A stretch of DNA of 64,000 bases from Zoroaster sp. YZ-2022 (GCA_029582265.1 CM055828.1:5501402-5565401); one strand, 5' to 3'; positions 12,601-21,660 are shown, counted from the first letter of the stretch. Notes: generated by a model not told the origin, from the sequence alone. Made by a program: numbers and translations.

Positions 12601-15600
12601 ACACTGTGAACTAAGAATGTCTAAAGCTCTTTAACCAGTTCGCGTCGGAGGCCGTGTATACACGCAATTTTTTTTGGACAGCGGATCGGAGAGCGTCTAA
12701 ACACGCCACAGGATTCTCGGGAATATTTGTATAGATTCCCGGTCGACGTGGCAACGAGCCATAAGCATACGGTGGAAGACGCGATCTCCCCGGTCACGCT
12801 CTGGTGAGCACCATTGGTCGTGTTTGTGCGGTAAAAATAAACCCACCACGGGGTTCGGAAAAACTTTTTTATTCCCGGTGCGAACTGGTTAACCCTCCTA
12901 CTCTAGCTGCACTTGAGGGGGAAGTAGCTACAGAGGTCAAAACCAGTCAACTGCCCGTTTTGACTGTTGACCCAAATGTGCACACAGGGGCATTTTTGAC
13001 TGGTTTTTACGGTCATTTTGACCACCCTCAACAATACCAGACAATGCTTTTACCGGTCAAAAATGGTCAACTTATTTTGACCTGTAAATGTACTTACTAC
13101 ACATAAGGTTTGACAGTGTTTGATTTTTAAGTGCACTAGATATATCTTGGCAAGTATATCAACATTTGGACTGATTTTGACCCTTGTAGTAGTAGGAGGG
13201 TCAAGTTTAGAACAAAATGTCTGAAACTTTACATTTAATTATAGGGATTAAGTTTCAAACATCTATGTCACAAGTGTCAGACATTTTGTCCCTAAAACAG
13301 AAGAGTTTCAGATCTAAGTTCTAAGTCTAAGTTCATACTGTACCTGTGAGCATGCCCAACTACATCACTCCCTTACTTACATCACTCCCTTACTTACATC
13401 ACTCCCTTACTTACATCACTCCCTTACTGACATCACTCCCTTACTCACATCACTCCCTTACTCACATCACTCCCTTACTCACATCACTCCCTTACTCACA
13501 TCACTCCCTTACTCACATCACTCCCTTACTCACATCACTCCCTTACTCACATCACTCCCTTACTCACATCACTCCCTTACTTACATCACTCCCTTACTCA
13601 CATCACTCCCTTACTCACATCACTCCCTTACCTACATCACTCCCTTACCTACATCACTCCCTTACCTACATCACTCCCTTACCTACATCACTCCCTTACC
13701 TACATCACTCCCTAACCTACATCACTCCCTCACTTACATCACTCCCTAACCTACATCACTCCCTCACTTACATCACTCCCTCACCTACATCACTCCCTCA
13801 CCGACATCACTCCCTCACCTACATCACTCCCTCACCGACATCACTCCCTCACCTACATCACTCCCTCACTTACATCACTCCCTCACTTACATCACTCCCT
13901 CACTTACATCACTCCCTCACCTACATCACTCCCTCACCTACATCACTCCCTCACCTACATCACTCCCTCACCTACATCACTCCCTCACCTACATCACTCC
14001 CTCACCTACATCACTCCCTCACCTACATCACTCCCTTACTTACATCACTCCCTTACTTACATCACTCCCTTACTCACATCACTCCCTTACTCACATCACT
14101 CCCTTACTCACATCACTCCCTTACTCACATCACTCCCTTACTCACATCACTCCCTTACTTACATCACTCCCTTACATACATCACTCCCTTACTGACATCA
14201 CTCCCTTACTGACATCACTCCTTACTGACATCACTCCCTTACTCACATCACTCCTTACTCACATCACTCCCTTACTCACATCACTCTTACTCACATCACT
14301 CCTTACATCACTCCCTTACTCACATCACTCCCTTACTCACATCACTCCCTTACTGACATCACTCCCTTACTCACATCACTCCCTTACTCACATCACTCCC
14401 TTACTTACATCACTCCCTTACTTACATCACTCCCTTACTTACATCACTCCCTTACTTACATCACTCCCTTACTTACATCACTCCCTTACTCACATCACTC
14501 CCTTACTCACATCACTCCCTTACTCACATCACTCCCTTACTTACATCACTCCCTTACTTACATCACTCCCTTACTTACATCACTCCCTTACTTACATCAC
14601 TCCCTTACTGACATCACTCCCTTACTGACATCACCCTTACATCACTCCCTTACTCACATCACTCCCTTACTTACATCACTCCCTTACTTACATCACTCCC
14701 TTACTTACATCACTCCCTTACTGACATCACTCCCTTACTGACATCACTCCCTTACTCACATCACTCCCTTACTTACATCACTCCCTTACTTACATCACTC
14801 CCTTACCTACATCATTCCCTGACCCCTGAATGACCTCCAGCGATTTGACAAACTGCTTAACCTGATCCAGGACGTCCCTCAGTTTCACGTCGCTGTCTTG
14901 GTTTCTCTCCAGTGTAGCCAGAAACTCCTTGGTGTCAGGGTTGACGAGGGATGTGCGGGATTCAATGTGACCCAGGGTGATGTTGCGATCCTGAACATGA
15001 GAAGATGAACGAATCGATATATATATGTAATAGCTCACTTGTAATATCTCAATTTTTTGCATTTTTAAGTTAGGCCAAAAAAAAAAGTCTCTGGTTTCTG
15101 GTCATAGGTCAGCTTCAAAATCAGTGTTTTTGTTTTTTGTTTTCTTTTTTTTGGTTATCTTTTTTTGCCAACCAGTGAAATACATGATACATGTATACGC
15201 GGTTATTGGAACCAGACCAAATTTCCCATACAAAAAAGTATGGTGGCTAAGAGAGGCCGCACAAATCAGGCAAATGTTCACACCCCGATGTGAAAAAGTC
15301 ACGGCAGAATTCCAATCGATCCAGCAATTTTGGCTGCATTTGGACATCGTTTCATAGCAAAAAAAACAAAACAAAACGCTGACACGTGGGTCTGAGGCGA
15401 CACATGTGGAGAACCAGAAACTGCAGACTTTAACCAGTTCGCGTCGGGAATAAAAACGTTTTTCTGGGCCCCTGTGGCGGGTTTCTTTTTCACACACACA
15501 CGTTAATGGAAGCTTCCACAGCGGGTGGCCGGCACTTCTGAGCATGTCACCGTACACGCGTGGCTCAACCGGGCATGCATGCAAATATTCCGGAGTTTCC

Positions 15601-17123
15601 TCTGGCGTGTTTAGACGCTCTCTGATCCGTGGTGCAAAAAAAAATTGCGTGTATACACGGCCTCCAACGCAAACTGGTTAACTTGCCCTTAGGTCTTTGA
15701 CTTATTTTTGTATTTCCTTCTGGATACTTGTAGGCACTGGTGCTTTTGCAAAACAAAAAAAATTTAAATAATAATAAATGTACATTCAGGGGTTGAATTT
15801 AGCACCTGCCCACTTATTAAGTAAGGGTGGGTAAATTTGCTGTTAGACAGGTTAAAAATTCATAATTACTGGCCCAGTTGGCGGGATATTTTAAGAGCAT
15901 AGCTGTGGAAGCTCTTCAAATACATCAGTCTGGATACATTTCAGCCCTGGAAGTTTTTTATTCTTGTAGGGGCAAGGATACTTTTTCTCAGTAAAGGGCA
16001 CTTCTATTGGAATAACGGAATGTCTATGGGAACATTTTTAAGGGGCACCAAAGCCTGGCTTGAGCCTGGCTCTTATCACACCTACTTACTTCCAGTACGC
16101 TAAACACTTGAGACAGGCCCTTCACCGTGTTGTCCAGGCTAAACATGACTGAGAGGGACAAAGGTTCCTTGTCTTCTGTCTTTGCCTTAGAGGCATTGTA
16201 AGACTGTAAGAAAGAATAAATCCAATGGCTCTAATACCTGGCCCAATTTCAGCAGAAAATACTGCTAAGCAAATTTATCTGGTAAGCAAAATTTAGCTGA
16301 TACATCCCAGAAGCAATACATATCACTTGGCAATTTGGCTGGTAACCTAATTTGACTAAGCAGAACTTTTAGAGTGCTCAGTAAATTTGTGTGCTTAAAA
16401 GCTCTATTAAGTTCGGCCCTGCTGGACTGAATTGTTCATAAGCAGAAAATGCAATACTTCCGACAACTTCAAAGGGTAGAATGTCGTATCCGACCGCCAC
16501 TTTTTCTCATTAAATATAATCAATAATGTAATCTTACCTACCTAGTAAGGTGGAGAACATGGATGATGATGGACATATACTTCAAATTATTACAGGATAT
16601 TTATTTCATGAAAAATCAGGCATTTTTGGTATACGATGACTTCCTCAGTCATGTCAGTCTGATCTTGTCAACTCCCCCATAAGTGACCAACACAGTCATT
16701 GTACATGCGCAGTGGCAACTATAATAGGATCCTTCTATTTTCTGAAGGGGAGGATTTTTTTAGAAGGGAAATCAAGTCCGAAAACCATCATAAAAGTGGA
16801 TTTTAAAGATAGATTTCGCTTTCTGTACCCCCAAAAATCGATGGAATCATTTTTTAACTGGTTAGTGGTTGTAAACAAAATTCCAAAAACCCTTAAAAAG
16901 TGGCGGTCGGATACGACATTCTTTCCACTTCAAACATTCCAAGTTGAATTTAACAAAACATATCACCATGGTTACTGACCTCCATTTTCTGGCGAAGTTC
17001 TTCACCCCAGTCGCTCTGCAGACACAAAAACAGAATAAGTTAACTCTGCCAACCAGTAGTGGTAATTTCTCGTCGATTTGGGGGATTGTAGAAAGCAGCT
17101 CCTTTGACCAACAACAACCCCCC

Positions 17124-17156
<33 letters not shown>

Positions 17157-18069
17157 ACACACACACACCTGACTGACCCCCTCTCCTCTCTATTAGCCTG
17201 ATTGAGGGTTTCAACTCGGAGGGAAACTAATGTAATCATTGCTATTAAATTTAGTACAATGTTGTGAAAAGAATGTTATGGGTGAAAGTTAAGAAGTTAT
17301 AGAACTCAACATGATGAAAGAAAGGTTTAACTTTCATACCTGCACCTTTTCTACAAAAATCATAAACAAATCTTGACTATCATTTGATTACCATACAGCC
17401 ATACTTTGCAATTACGTTTATCCTGATTCATTATGATTATGTAAACAAAAATGTATGGTTCATTAGCATGTGTTCACTACTTGATATGTGAATTCTATTT
17501 GTAAAAGTTTAACGTGTGTTTTATTAGGGTAGGCCTACTGTTTTTCTAAAAATGCAGGTAGACAATAAAATCTGTCCCATTTTTTCTTTTTTCAAAAATT
17601 CGACCCCAATGGGGAACTTGTAAGTTCAACCAGTGCCCAATTTCATGGCACTGCTTACTGCGGAATTCTGCGCTTACGGCGCATAGAATCACACGCTTTT
17701 TATGGCGCCGTAAGCGCAGAATTCCGCAGTAAGCAGTGCCATGAAATTGGGCACAGATGTGCTTATCGCTAAGCACTGAACTTAAGCAACTGCCGCAAAG
17801 CATACAGGGATACAAAAAGGGGCATCTGTTTGGCGCAGCTTTTGTGACGTCAATAATATTTTGTTTGTCCGTGCGGCACGCAGTGGCGCTGTTGCGCCCA
17901 CAGACATCCCACAACTCCTTGCAGCTGCTATTTTTGCGATAAGGCTTATTGACATGGCGATTGTAGAGCTAACATAGTTAAATCCTGAACATGCTGAAAA
18001 ATGATCGTAACAAACCTTTCCTTGTCCTTGCATCTTGTATTTTGAAATGTCTACTTTCCCTTCTTCCAT
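3610..18069 (-). CDS. PAH: Phenylalanine hydroxylase, complete 15-exon gene
   Basis: Converts L-phenylalanine to L-tyrosine in the cytosol using Fe(II), tetrahydrobiopterin and O2. Coding exons, 5' to 3': 18016-18069, 16980-17015, 16090-16203, 14807-14990, 12332-12411, 11635-11702, 10928-11063, 10439-10499, 9805-9940, 8745-8814, 8289-8345, 7449-7544, 6157-6290, 5445-5560, 3610-3653. Every junction has GT/AG and keeps frame, giving 461 residues (human 452). Domains: short N-terminal tail (1-44), ACT regulatory domain (about 45-120, with IESR at 77-80), catalytic domain (about 125-420), C-terminal tetramerisation helix. Iron ligands are His294, His299 and Glu339, equal to human 285, 290 and 330. 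PAH is favoured over tyrosine or tryptophan hydroxylase by the short N-terminus, FAATIPRP and the exon plan. Oddities: HELMGHCA where animal hydroxylases have HELLGHVP; Pro273 where human has His264. It lies downstream of an ASCL-type gene on the same strand. Confidence 0.95.
4667..5114. mobile_element. MITE with ~28-bp inverted ends and 8-bp target duplication, copy A
   Basis: Ends read GGGTAGAATGTCATATCCGA.. and the inverted complement ..TCGGATACAACATTCTTTCC. The 8-bp ATGTTTTT is repeated at 4659-4666 and 5115-5122. An 8-bp duplication fits hAT, P or Merlin-type transposases. It lies in the last PAH intron. No transposase is encoded. Confidence 0.92.
5445..5560 (-). CDS. PAH: PAH coding exon 14 (tetramerisation arm)
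   Basis: 116 bp, equal to human exon 12: [20 protein letters not shown].. to ..KVAERIN plus one base; donor [14 protein letters not shown] is identical to human PAH. Confidence 0.94.
6157..6290 (-). CDS. PAH: PAH coding exon 13
   Basis: 134 bp, equal to human exon 11: [20 protein letters not shown].. to ..[11 protein letters not shown] plus two bases. This is the C-terminal part of the catalytic domain leading to the tetramerisation arm. Confidence 0.93.
6655..7003 (-). mobile_element. tRNA-derived SINE, one full and one partial unit
   Basis: On the minus strand there is a pol III A box (GGTTGAGAGG) and B box (GGTTCGAATCC), followed by a unique body. A second, shorter unit starts near 6884. 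The two units share 'aattttgccctacaccgacg'. Located in a PAH intron. Confidence 0.85.
7449..7544 (-). CDS. PAH: PAH coding exon 12 (iron-binding glutamate)
   Basis: 96 bp, equal to human exon 10: [13 protein letters not shown].. to ..[13 protein letters not shown]. Glu339 is the third iron ligand. Donor GTAGGG. Confidence 0.94.
8289..8345 (-). CDS. PAH: PAH coding exon 11
   Basis: 57 bp, equal to human exon 9, phase 0: [19 protein letters not shown]. Acceptor ttgttacag, donor GTAAGT. Confidence 0.93.
8745..8814 (-). CDS. PAH: PAH coding exon 10 (iron-binding histidines)
   Basis: 70 bp, equal to human exon 8. Encodes [18 protein letters not shown] then AQFSQ. The two iron-ligand His residues are intact, but HELLGHVP is HELMGHCA, replacing Val and Pro that I believe are near-invariant in animal aromatic hydroxylases. 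Confidence 0.94.
8886..9192. mobile_element. TTAA-flanked non-autonomous DNA element, copy 1
   Basis: Starts TTAA|CCCTCCTACTATAGCTGC and ends AGAAGGG|TGAA. Matches 12893-13200 over its whole length. TTAA at the left side and CCC..GGG ends resemble piggyBac-type elements; the right TTAA is not intact. Confidence 0.7.
9805..9940 (-). CDS. PAH: PAH coding exon 9 (pterin-binding region)
   Basis: 136 bp, equal to human exon 7. Encodes [20 protein letters not shown].. then [18 protein letters not shown]. Phe263 (human Phe254, stacks on the pterin) and the Arg of YLRH are kept. Human FRVFHCTQY is FRVFPATQY here: Pro273 replaces His264. Confidence 0.94.
10439..10499 (-). CDS. PAH: PAH coding exon 8 (split from human exon 6)
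   Basis: 61 bp encoding [20 protein letters not shown] plus one base; acceptor ttcttcag, donor GTAAGG. Aligns with human [20 protein letters not shown]. The intron between this and exon 7 carries SINE copies. Confidence 0.9.
10577..10912 (-). mobile_element. tRNA-derived SINE, one full and one partial unit
   Basis: Same family and same full-plus-partial layout as 6655-7003, minus orientation, between PAH coding exons 7 and 8. The A and B boxes are slightly decayed. Confidence 0.85.
10928..11063 (-). CDS. PAH: PAH coding exon 7 (catalytic domain)
   Basis: 136 bp: completes Ile, then [20 protein letters not shown].. to ..[12 protein letters not shown]. Acceptor ggatcctcag, donor GTTAGG. Together with the next exon (61 bp) it totals 197 bp, the size of the single human exon 6. 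Confidence 0.92.
11253..11587. mobile_element. MITE with AGTCTCTGGTTTCTGGTC ends, copy 1
   Basis: The right end GACCAGAAACCAGAGACT is the inverse of the left end of the copy at 15086-15429, and the interiors match over about 300 bp (for example 'tatggtggctaagagaggcc'). The left end here is decayed. Confidence 0.8.
11635..11702 (-). CDS. PAH: PAH coding exon 6
   Basis: 68 bp, equal to human exon 5. Encodes [20 protein letters not shown] then YK plus two bases, donor GTTAGT. Aligns with human [22 protein letters not shown]. Confidence 0.9.
11928..12010 (-). pseudogene. Partial duplicate of PAH exon 5 end plus flanking intron
   Basis: 11993-12010 copies the last 18 bp of exon 5 and 11988-11992 its donor. 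The neighbouring intron 'gatagcttacaatgtta' also recurs at 12184-12201. Together with 12060-12173 this is a same-order copy of the exon 4 and exon 5 ends, joined directly and lacking the transposons that separate the originals. Confidence 0.75.
12060..12173 (-). pseudogene. Partial duplicate of PAH exon 4 in the intron after exon 5
   Basis: About 114 bp match 14807-14920 closely, including the donor GTAAGG (12054-12059), but the copy stops before the 5' part of the exon and has no acceptor. It lies downstream of exon 5, so splicing it in would disorder the protein. It carries only about one minisatellite unit, so it reports either the state before expansion or a contraction. Confidence 0.85.
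12332..12411 (-). CDS. PAH: PAH coding exon 5 (linker to catalytic domain)
   Basis: 80 bp, ending in donor CCC|GTAAGT. Encodes [20 protein letters not shown] then ELEASHP. The human counterpart (exon 4) is 89 bp, so three residues are missing around the loop that carries human Tyr138. Confidence 0.92.
12635..12888. mobile_element. TTAA-target MITE, copy C
   Basis: Begins TTAA|CCAGTTCGCGTCGG and ends CCGGTGCGAACTGG|TTAA, giving inverted ends and a TTAA duplication (12631-12634, 12889-12892). That fits piggyBac or Kolobok-type non-autonomous elements. Contains GTGTATACACGC and is GC-rich relative to its surroundings. Confidence 0.85.
12893..13200. mobile_element. TTAA-flanked non-autonomous DNA element, copy 2
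   Basis: CCCTCCTACT at the left and AGTAGGAGGG at the right form perfect 10-bp inverted ends. The left TTAA (12889-12892) is shared with the neighbouring element 12635-12888. Interior repeats TTTTGACTG/GGTCAAAA many times. Confidence 0.75.
13357..14806 (-). repeat. 17-bp minisatellite, ~85 units, starting at a PAH splice donor
   Basis: Plus-strand unit ACATCACTCCCTTACTT with variants (CTCAC, CCTAC, CTGAC), plus a few shortened units near 14220-14310 and 14630. Read on the PAH (minus) strand, each unit is GTAAGGGAGTGATGTAA-like. That resembles the end of PAH exon 4 plus its donor (GGGAATGATGTAG|GTAAGG). The array therefore seems to have grown from the exon-intron junction. Unit variants cluster (CTTACCTAC/CTCACCTAC in the centre, CTTACTCAC at the sides), a sign of local block duplication. 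The 17-bp period gives a long open frame on the plus strand; that frame is not a gene. Confidence 0.95.
14807..14990 (-). CDS. PAH: PAH coding exon 4 (ACT domain core)
   Basis: 184 bp, the same length as I recall for human exon 3. It begins [12 protein letters not shown] and ends ..GSGNDV plus one base, then donor GGTAAGG. The human counterpart is NVNLTHIESRPS. The last bases and the donor match the unit of the adjoining minisatellite. Confidence 0.93.
15086..15429. mobile_element. MITE with AGTCTCTGGTTTCTGGTC ends, copy 2
   Basis: The left end is intact; the right end reads GAACCAGAAACTGCAGACT and runs straight into the TTAA of the next element. Located in the PAH intron between coding exons 3 and 4. 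Confidence 0.8.
15434..15677. mobile_element. TTAA-target MITE, copy D (inverted relative to C)
   Basis: CCAGTTCGCGTCGGG at the left, GCAAACTGG at the right, with TTAA on both sides (15430-15433, 15678-15681). Its right part is the inverted complement of the left part of 12635-12888. It abuts the element 15086-15429. Confidence 0.85.
16090..16203 (-). CDS. PAH: PAH coding exon 3 (start of ACT domain)
   Basis: Thirty-eight codons from SYNAS to SVLE, acceptor ttcttacag and donor GTAAGT, phase 0. It holds the first strand and helix of the ACT domain ([23 protein letters not shown]), aligning with human SYIED..[22 protein letters not shown]. Confidence 0.9.
16235..16425. repeat. Degenerate foldback element with GCCCAATTTCA end
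   Basis: Contains repeated 'taagcaaatttatctggtaagcaaaatttagct' style text and a left end TGGCCCAATTTCAGCAG. This style of short inverted element is, from memory, common in sea star genomes. Decayed, so the ends are approximate. Confidence 0.4.
16474..16926. mobile_element. MITE with ~28-bp inverted ends and 8-bp target duplication, copy B
   Basis: Nearly the same sequence as 4667-5114, same orientation, with its own 8-bp target duplication ACTTCAAA at 16466-16473 and 16927-16934. It lies in the PAH intron between coding exons 2 and 3. High identity between copies suggests recent activity. Confidence 0.93.
16980..17015 (-). CDS. PAH: PAH coding exon 2 (36-bp microexon)
   Basis: Twelve codons, [12 protein letters not shown], between acceptor ..ctgcag and donor GTCAGT, phase 0 on both sides. 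The SDWG start aligns with human SDFG at the Ser16 region. Human PAH encodes this part in its exon 1 and 2, so the small exon is a lineage difference. Confidence 0.75.
17123..17170 (+). repeat. (CA)n microsatellite
   Basis: A C run followed by about 20 CA units with one CCC interruption, in the PAH intron between coding exons 1 and 2. Confidence 0.95.
17633..17754. repeat. Perfect inverted repeat, 50-bp arms, 22-bp loop
   Basis: Arms 17633-17682 and 17705-17754 are exact inverted complements by my reading, beginning GTGCCCAATTTCATGGCACT. In PAH intron 1. Transcribed, it would form a very stable hairpin. The arm start resembles the CCCAATTTCA end at 16235-16425, so it is probably a young foldback transposon. 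Confidence 0.92.
18016..18069 (-). CDS. PAH: PAH coding exon 1 (start codon)
   Basis: Encodes residues 1-18, [18 protein letters not shown], then donor GTTTGT. This ATG is the only one that joins in frame to the next exon, and the length fits the short tail of PAH. Human PAH has an RKLS phosphorylation site near this junction; here the equivalent is GQGK|S with no Arg at -3. Confidence 0.85.
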
Positions 18070-21000
18070 TTTGTAACCGGTAGTTAACTGTTCGTGTCAC
18101 CCTTTTGACCAAAAACGATGATTTCTCTTGCACTTTTTGTCTGGTGTTCCTTTACTTTAAATTTAAACTGTCTTCTGTATAACTCTATACATTTACACTA
18201 ATGACTGTCTAGACATATACGTGTGTGTACGTCTGTACTTTGGAGTTTGTTTTGTATCAGATAGTTATCTATCTCCCTCGTGTATTTTACGGTCGAGTGT
18301 AAAGAGCGCCCTCTTGGGACGATTGTTTTTCGCTAGACGCCGCAATTCGAGGTAAGCACGACGAAGAGATGGGTGGGTCAAGGGTAGCTAAATGGATTCC
18401 CCCCATAAACAAAGTTGTTTACGTGCGAGATTTAAAACAATAAACACTCAAACATTAATTTAAACAATTTATGATTTCCGACTCGTCAACTCGTCAAAAT
18501 TCTTATTTAGCATGTCAATGAACCACCATGTTATGCTTTTGTTTTGCTTAGTGCGTGAATTGTCCGCAAACCCATAGAATAAGTTTGTCTTTTCTCGGGT
18601 GCTCTAGTTCACGTAGACCTAATTTGAAGTTAATCAACTTGATGTCTCCTTTGCTTGGTTGGGATTTATATGCTAATCAGTATCATCAGCTCATCCTATA
18701 ATATTATTATCCATCTGCAGGATTTAACCAACTAAAGTGCGCCCTCAACATGAAGTGTGTGCTAGCTATAATTGTGAGCAAAACCTCTTGGCATAGGCTA
18801 ACACCCCAAACAATGTCAGGCTAAAACCAGATTTTCCGGGGAAACATTTGGCGGCGCGATATCAAAGCCAAATGCAAAGCGGTCAATTGGACGGGGGAGG
18901 GGGATTTCTTGGTGAGACTTCTCAATTAGATATAATGTTACCGTGTCATGATTGTGTGGTAATAGTTTTGCTCACCATAGTCACTGCGGCGGCGACGTCA
19001 ATTGAGTTGTAACCAGAATATCGTGAGGACTCAATAAACAGTGTTATAACTATGGGGGGACATGGGGACACGTTCCCCCACGAGTCATTGATACAATTTA
19101 TTAGCTTCTCTCGTGGGCGGATCTAGATTTCAAAGGGGGGCATCTCCCAAAGATTTTGAAATCTCAGAATGTTCTTTTTACCCATGCATGATAATATGTG
19201 TCCCTAGATTTCGCCACCCTCAGAAATGTGTGCGGATTTTACTTTTTTCTTTTTCTTTCGTTTGTGATGGAGTTTTTGTGGGTCAGTCAGGCCTGTTCCC
19301 CCTCCCCAGATTCGCCCTTGTACGGTTTTCAATCATTCCCCTCCATACGGCGCGTCGTTGCCTGATGCAAGGGTCAAAGAGGGCGTACAGTATCCCCTCT
19401 TAATCTTTCATCACTTATGTCAATTTACCATTCGTTTTACACGTGTGTCCTCCTTTCTTTCCAATTGCCTACCCTTTTTTCCCACCCCGGATCAGCCCTT
19501 GATGATTATGTAATATGCTGCCTAACTACTTGAAAGTTAATATAGTTAATATATGCGTTTGCGCATGCTTCACCCACCCGTGGCATACATACAACGAAAT
19601 AAAAAAATGACCATCCATTATCCCTTTTTGGCAAATGTGTCTTTTTAAAATCTAGAACCCCCCCCCCCCACCCCCCCCCCCCCCAATCCACTCCCCTCTC
19701 TCAACATGTTCAGCTGTGGTCCCTCCCGGCTTTCTATTCAGTAAGAGCAACCGCACGCCTATACCGTAAGCTAGGCACGCGAGTCCCGGAACGGAGTTCG
19801 TGACAAATTGGCGATTGTCCAGCTCTGGAAGACAGTTGTATCGAAGTGATCAACGGTTACTCCGTGTCTACGGGCAAATCGGTTAACTGGTAAACGGTGT
19901 TATATTTCTACCGCTGAAGGCAGATAGCCCTGGCCTATTTTGTCAAGCCCTGTGTATACGGGGGCTTGCCTTGTTTGCCTGTATAATAATGGATTTAGAG
20001 CCAAGAGCCGGCTTAACAGTAATGGTTTTGTGGAGAGGAAATTTAATTATGGAAATACATTTCACCCAAATAGAATTGCGATTTGATAAGTTATTGTTCC
20101 CTTTTTATTAAAAATATTGCCTTGGATATTCACTTTCGATCCAGACCTGACTTCTTTTTAAAGAATTACTGCCGATCGAGTCCGACGGAAACCTAATACC
20201 GCGCCCACCGCTCCTCCCACAATCCTGACGATATAATTATTAACTGTCTGTATATTATCGTCTAGGCTTGTACGTTTTTTTCGAGAATTTTTTTTGAGTC
20301 CAAGTCACAAAACCTAACATTAAAGTTCGAGCCCAAGACCAAGTGCCAGGGGTTGAGTCAATGTTCATAATGACCCGTGTCCGAGTTACACATAAAATGT
20401 GACTCGAGTGCGAGTCAAAGGTCATACGAGTTTTGTTTTGCATACCTTTTGGACGCCTTGTTTATAAATCATTTTGACTGGTCGAATATTGGGAAGAGTT
20501 AAAGCGCTTTAAATAATTCCATTCGTAACCCAGAGATTTCGGACATGATGGGGGTTACCTTCACTGGGGAACAAGATGGGCGGTTAATGCCCAGTGAACA
20601 TCGAAAATGAGTGTATAAATGACTACACACACCAGTGGTCATTGCATTTATAGTAGCCATGCTGCACCCAAATTCCAACAAGATTATTATTATTATTATT
20701 ACATTTCTTTACCCAGGGTATGCCCAAACAGTTTAAAACTGGTTTCCATTGGGGCCCTGCATACAAATGACTATACACATGTACAAGTACAATACATTAC
20801 AAATACAATACAAAAAAGTAAAAGCATATGGGATTAGGGCATAATTGTTATAAATATTGTAGAACTATTACAAGATGTTGTTACTGTATCTATTCGGCTC
20901 TGTTGTGACCGTTTGCGCTTCGAGAGGCTCGCTTCATGAACTGAGATGGCCTATGGCTGTATGAAACAACAAACAGAATGGATCTCCCTTGAGAGTAAGG

Positions 21001-21154
21001 AATATTCGGTTAATTTAGGGACTACACAAGTTGAGAAAATCGCCATAAAAAGCCATTATTTAACCAATGGGGTTCAGAAGCCTCATCATGTGCTGAACTG
21101 CGCATGCGTATACTGAACGGGCACGGAATGAATCAACTGCTATTATTAACATTA
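18070..21154. other. PAH 5' flank and intergenic DNA
   Basis: The PAH promoter should lie in the first few hundred bases, but I see no clear TATA box or initiator. At 19110-19330 there is a GGCGGATC..-type repeat fragment, at 19659-19684 a C-rich run. No gene recognised. Confidence 0.5.
20590..20800. mobile_element. Retroposon-like 3' end with (ATT)n
   Basis: On the minus strand 'ccctgggtaaagaaatg' is followed by a run of TAA units. That is the usual look of a LINE or SINE tail. A related (ATT) tail ends the SINE at 57916-58276. Confidence 0.45.
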
Positions 21155-21494
21155 AAGGGAAGGTACAGCATTAGTAATTACCAGGTTATCAAATTAATCA
21201 ATTATTATTTTAAAATTAATGTGGTGTAAAGTTGATAAACATATCGATCATATCGAGAAATTATTTCGTCTGAAGTGCCTTCATCTTAGAGAAAACAGAA
21301 ATTGATATGACGAGTTTACAATTTAAAAAAATAAATAAATAAAAACATAAACATGTAACATTTTGTCGTTGTTTTGTCAAACATGTTAGCACTTATTGTG
21401 ATGAAATTTCACAGGTTAGTTATGTGATATATCTCTTGAAAACCAGAGGATTGAAATGAACGTGCTACCAAATGCCATAGTTGTACCTTCCCTT
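21155..21494. mobile_element. MITE with 13-bp ends AAGGGAAGGTACA
   Basis: The left end AAGGGAAGGTACA is mirrored by TGTACCTTCCCTT at the right. Related fragments occur near 248-345, 555-1146 and 11130-11250. A (AAATAAAT) patch is near the centre. No coding capacity. Confidence 0.75.
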
Positions 21495-21524
21495 GTAGGG
21501 GTGTAATGACCGAAAAGTTTAGTG

Positions 21525-21660
21525 AATCCAGTCTCAGATAGTTCAGTCGTCAGAATGTGGGTTCGAATCCTGGCTGCGACTGTGAAGATGTGTCCTTGAG
21601 CAAGACTCTCTGCCGTATATGTCTTTTCTCTCAAGTATGAACGGGTACCGGCAATATAGA
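21525..21660 (+). mobile_element. Degenerate tRNA-derived SINE fragment
   Basis: B box GGTTCGAATCC at about 21570, followed by 'gtgtccttgagcaagac', the same order as in the SINE at 57916-58276. The 5' head is decayed. Confidence 0.65.

Noticed and set aside
13346..14212. 288-residue plus-strand open frame with a repeated [17 protein letters not shown] motif
   Set aside because: It is the by-product of a 17-bp minisatellite on the strand opposite PAH; no start context, no domain, and the frame breaks where units are shortened.
13357..14806. CRISPR array
   Set aside because: Repeats are contiguous 17-bp units with no unique spacers, in an animal gene intron.
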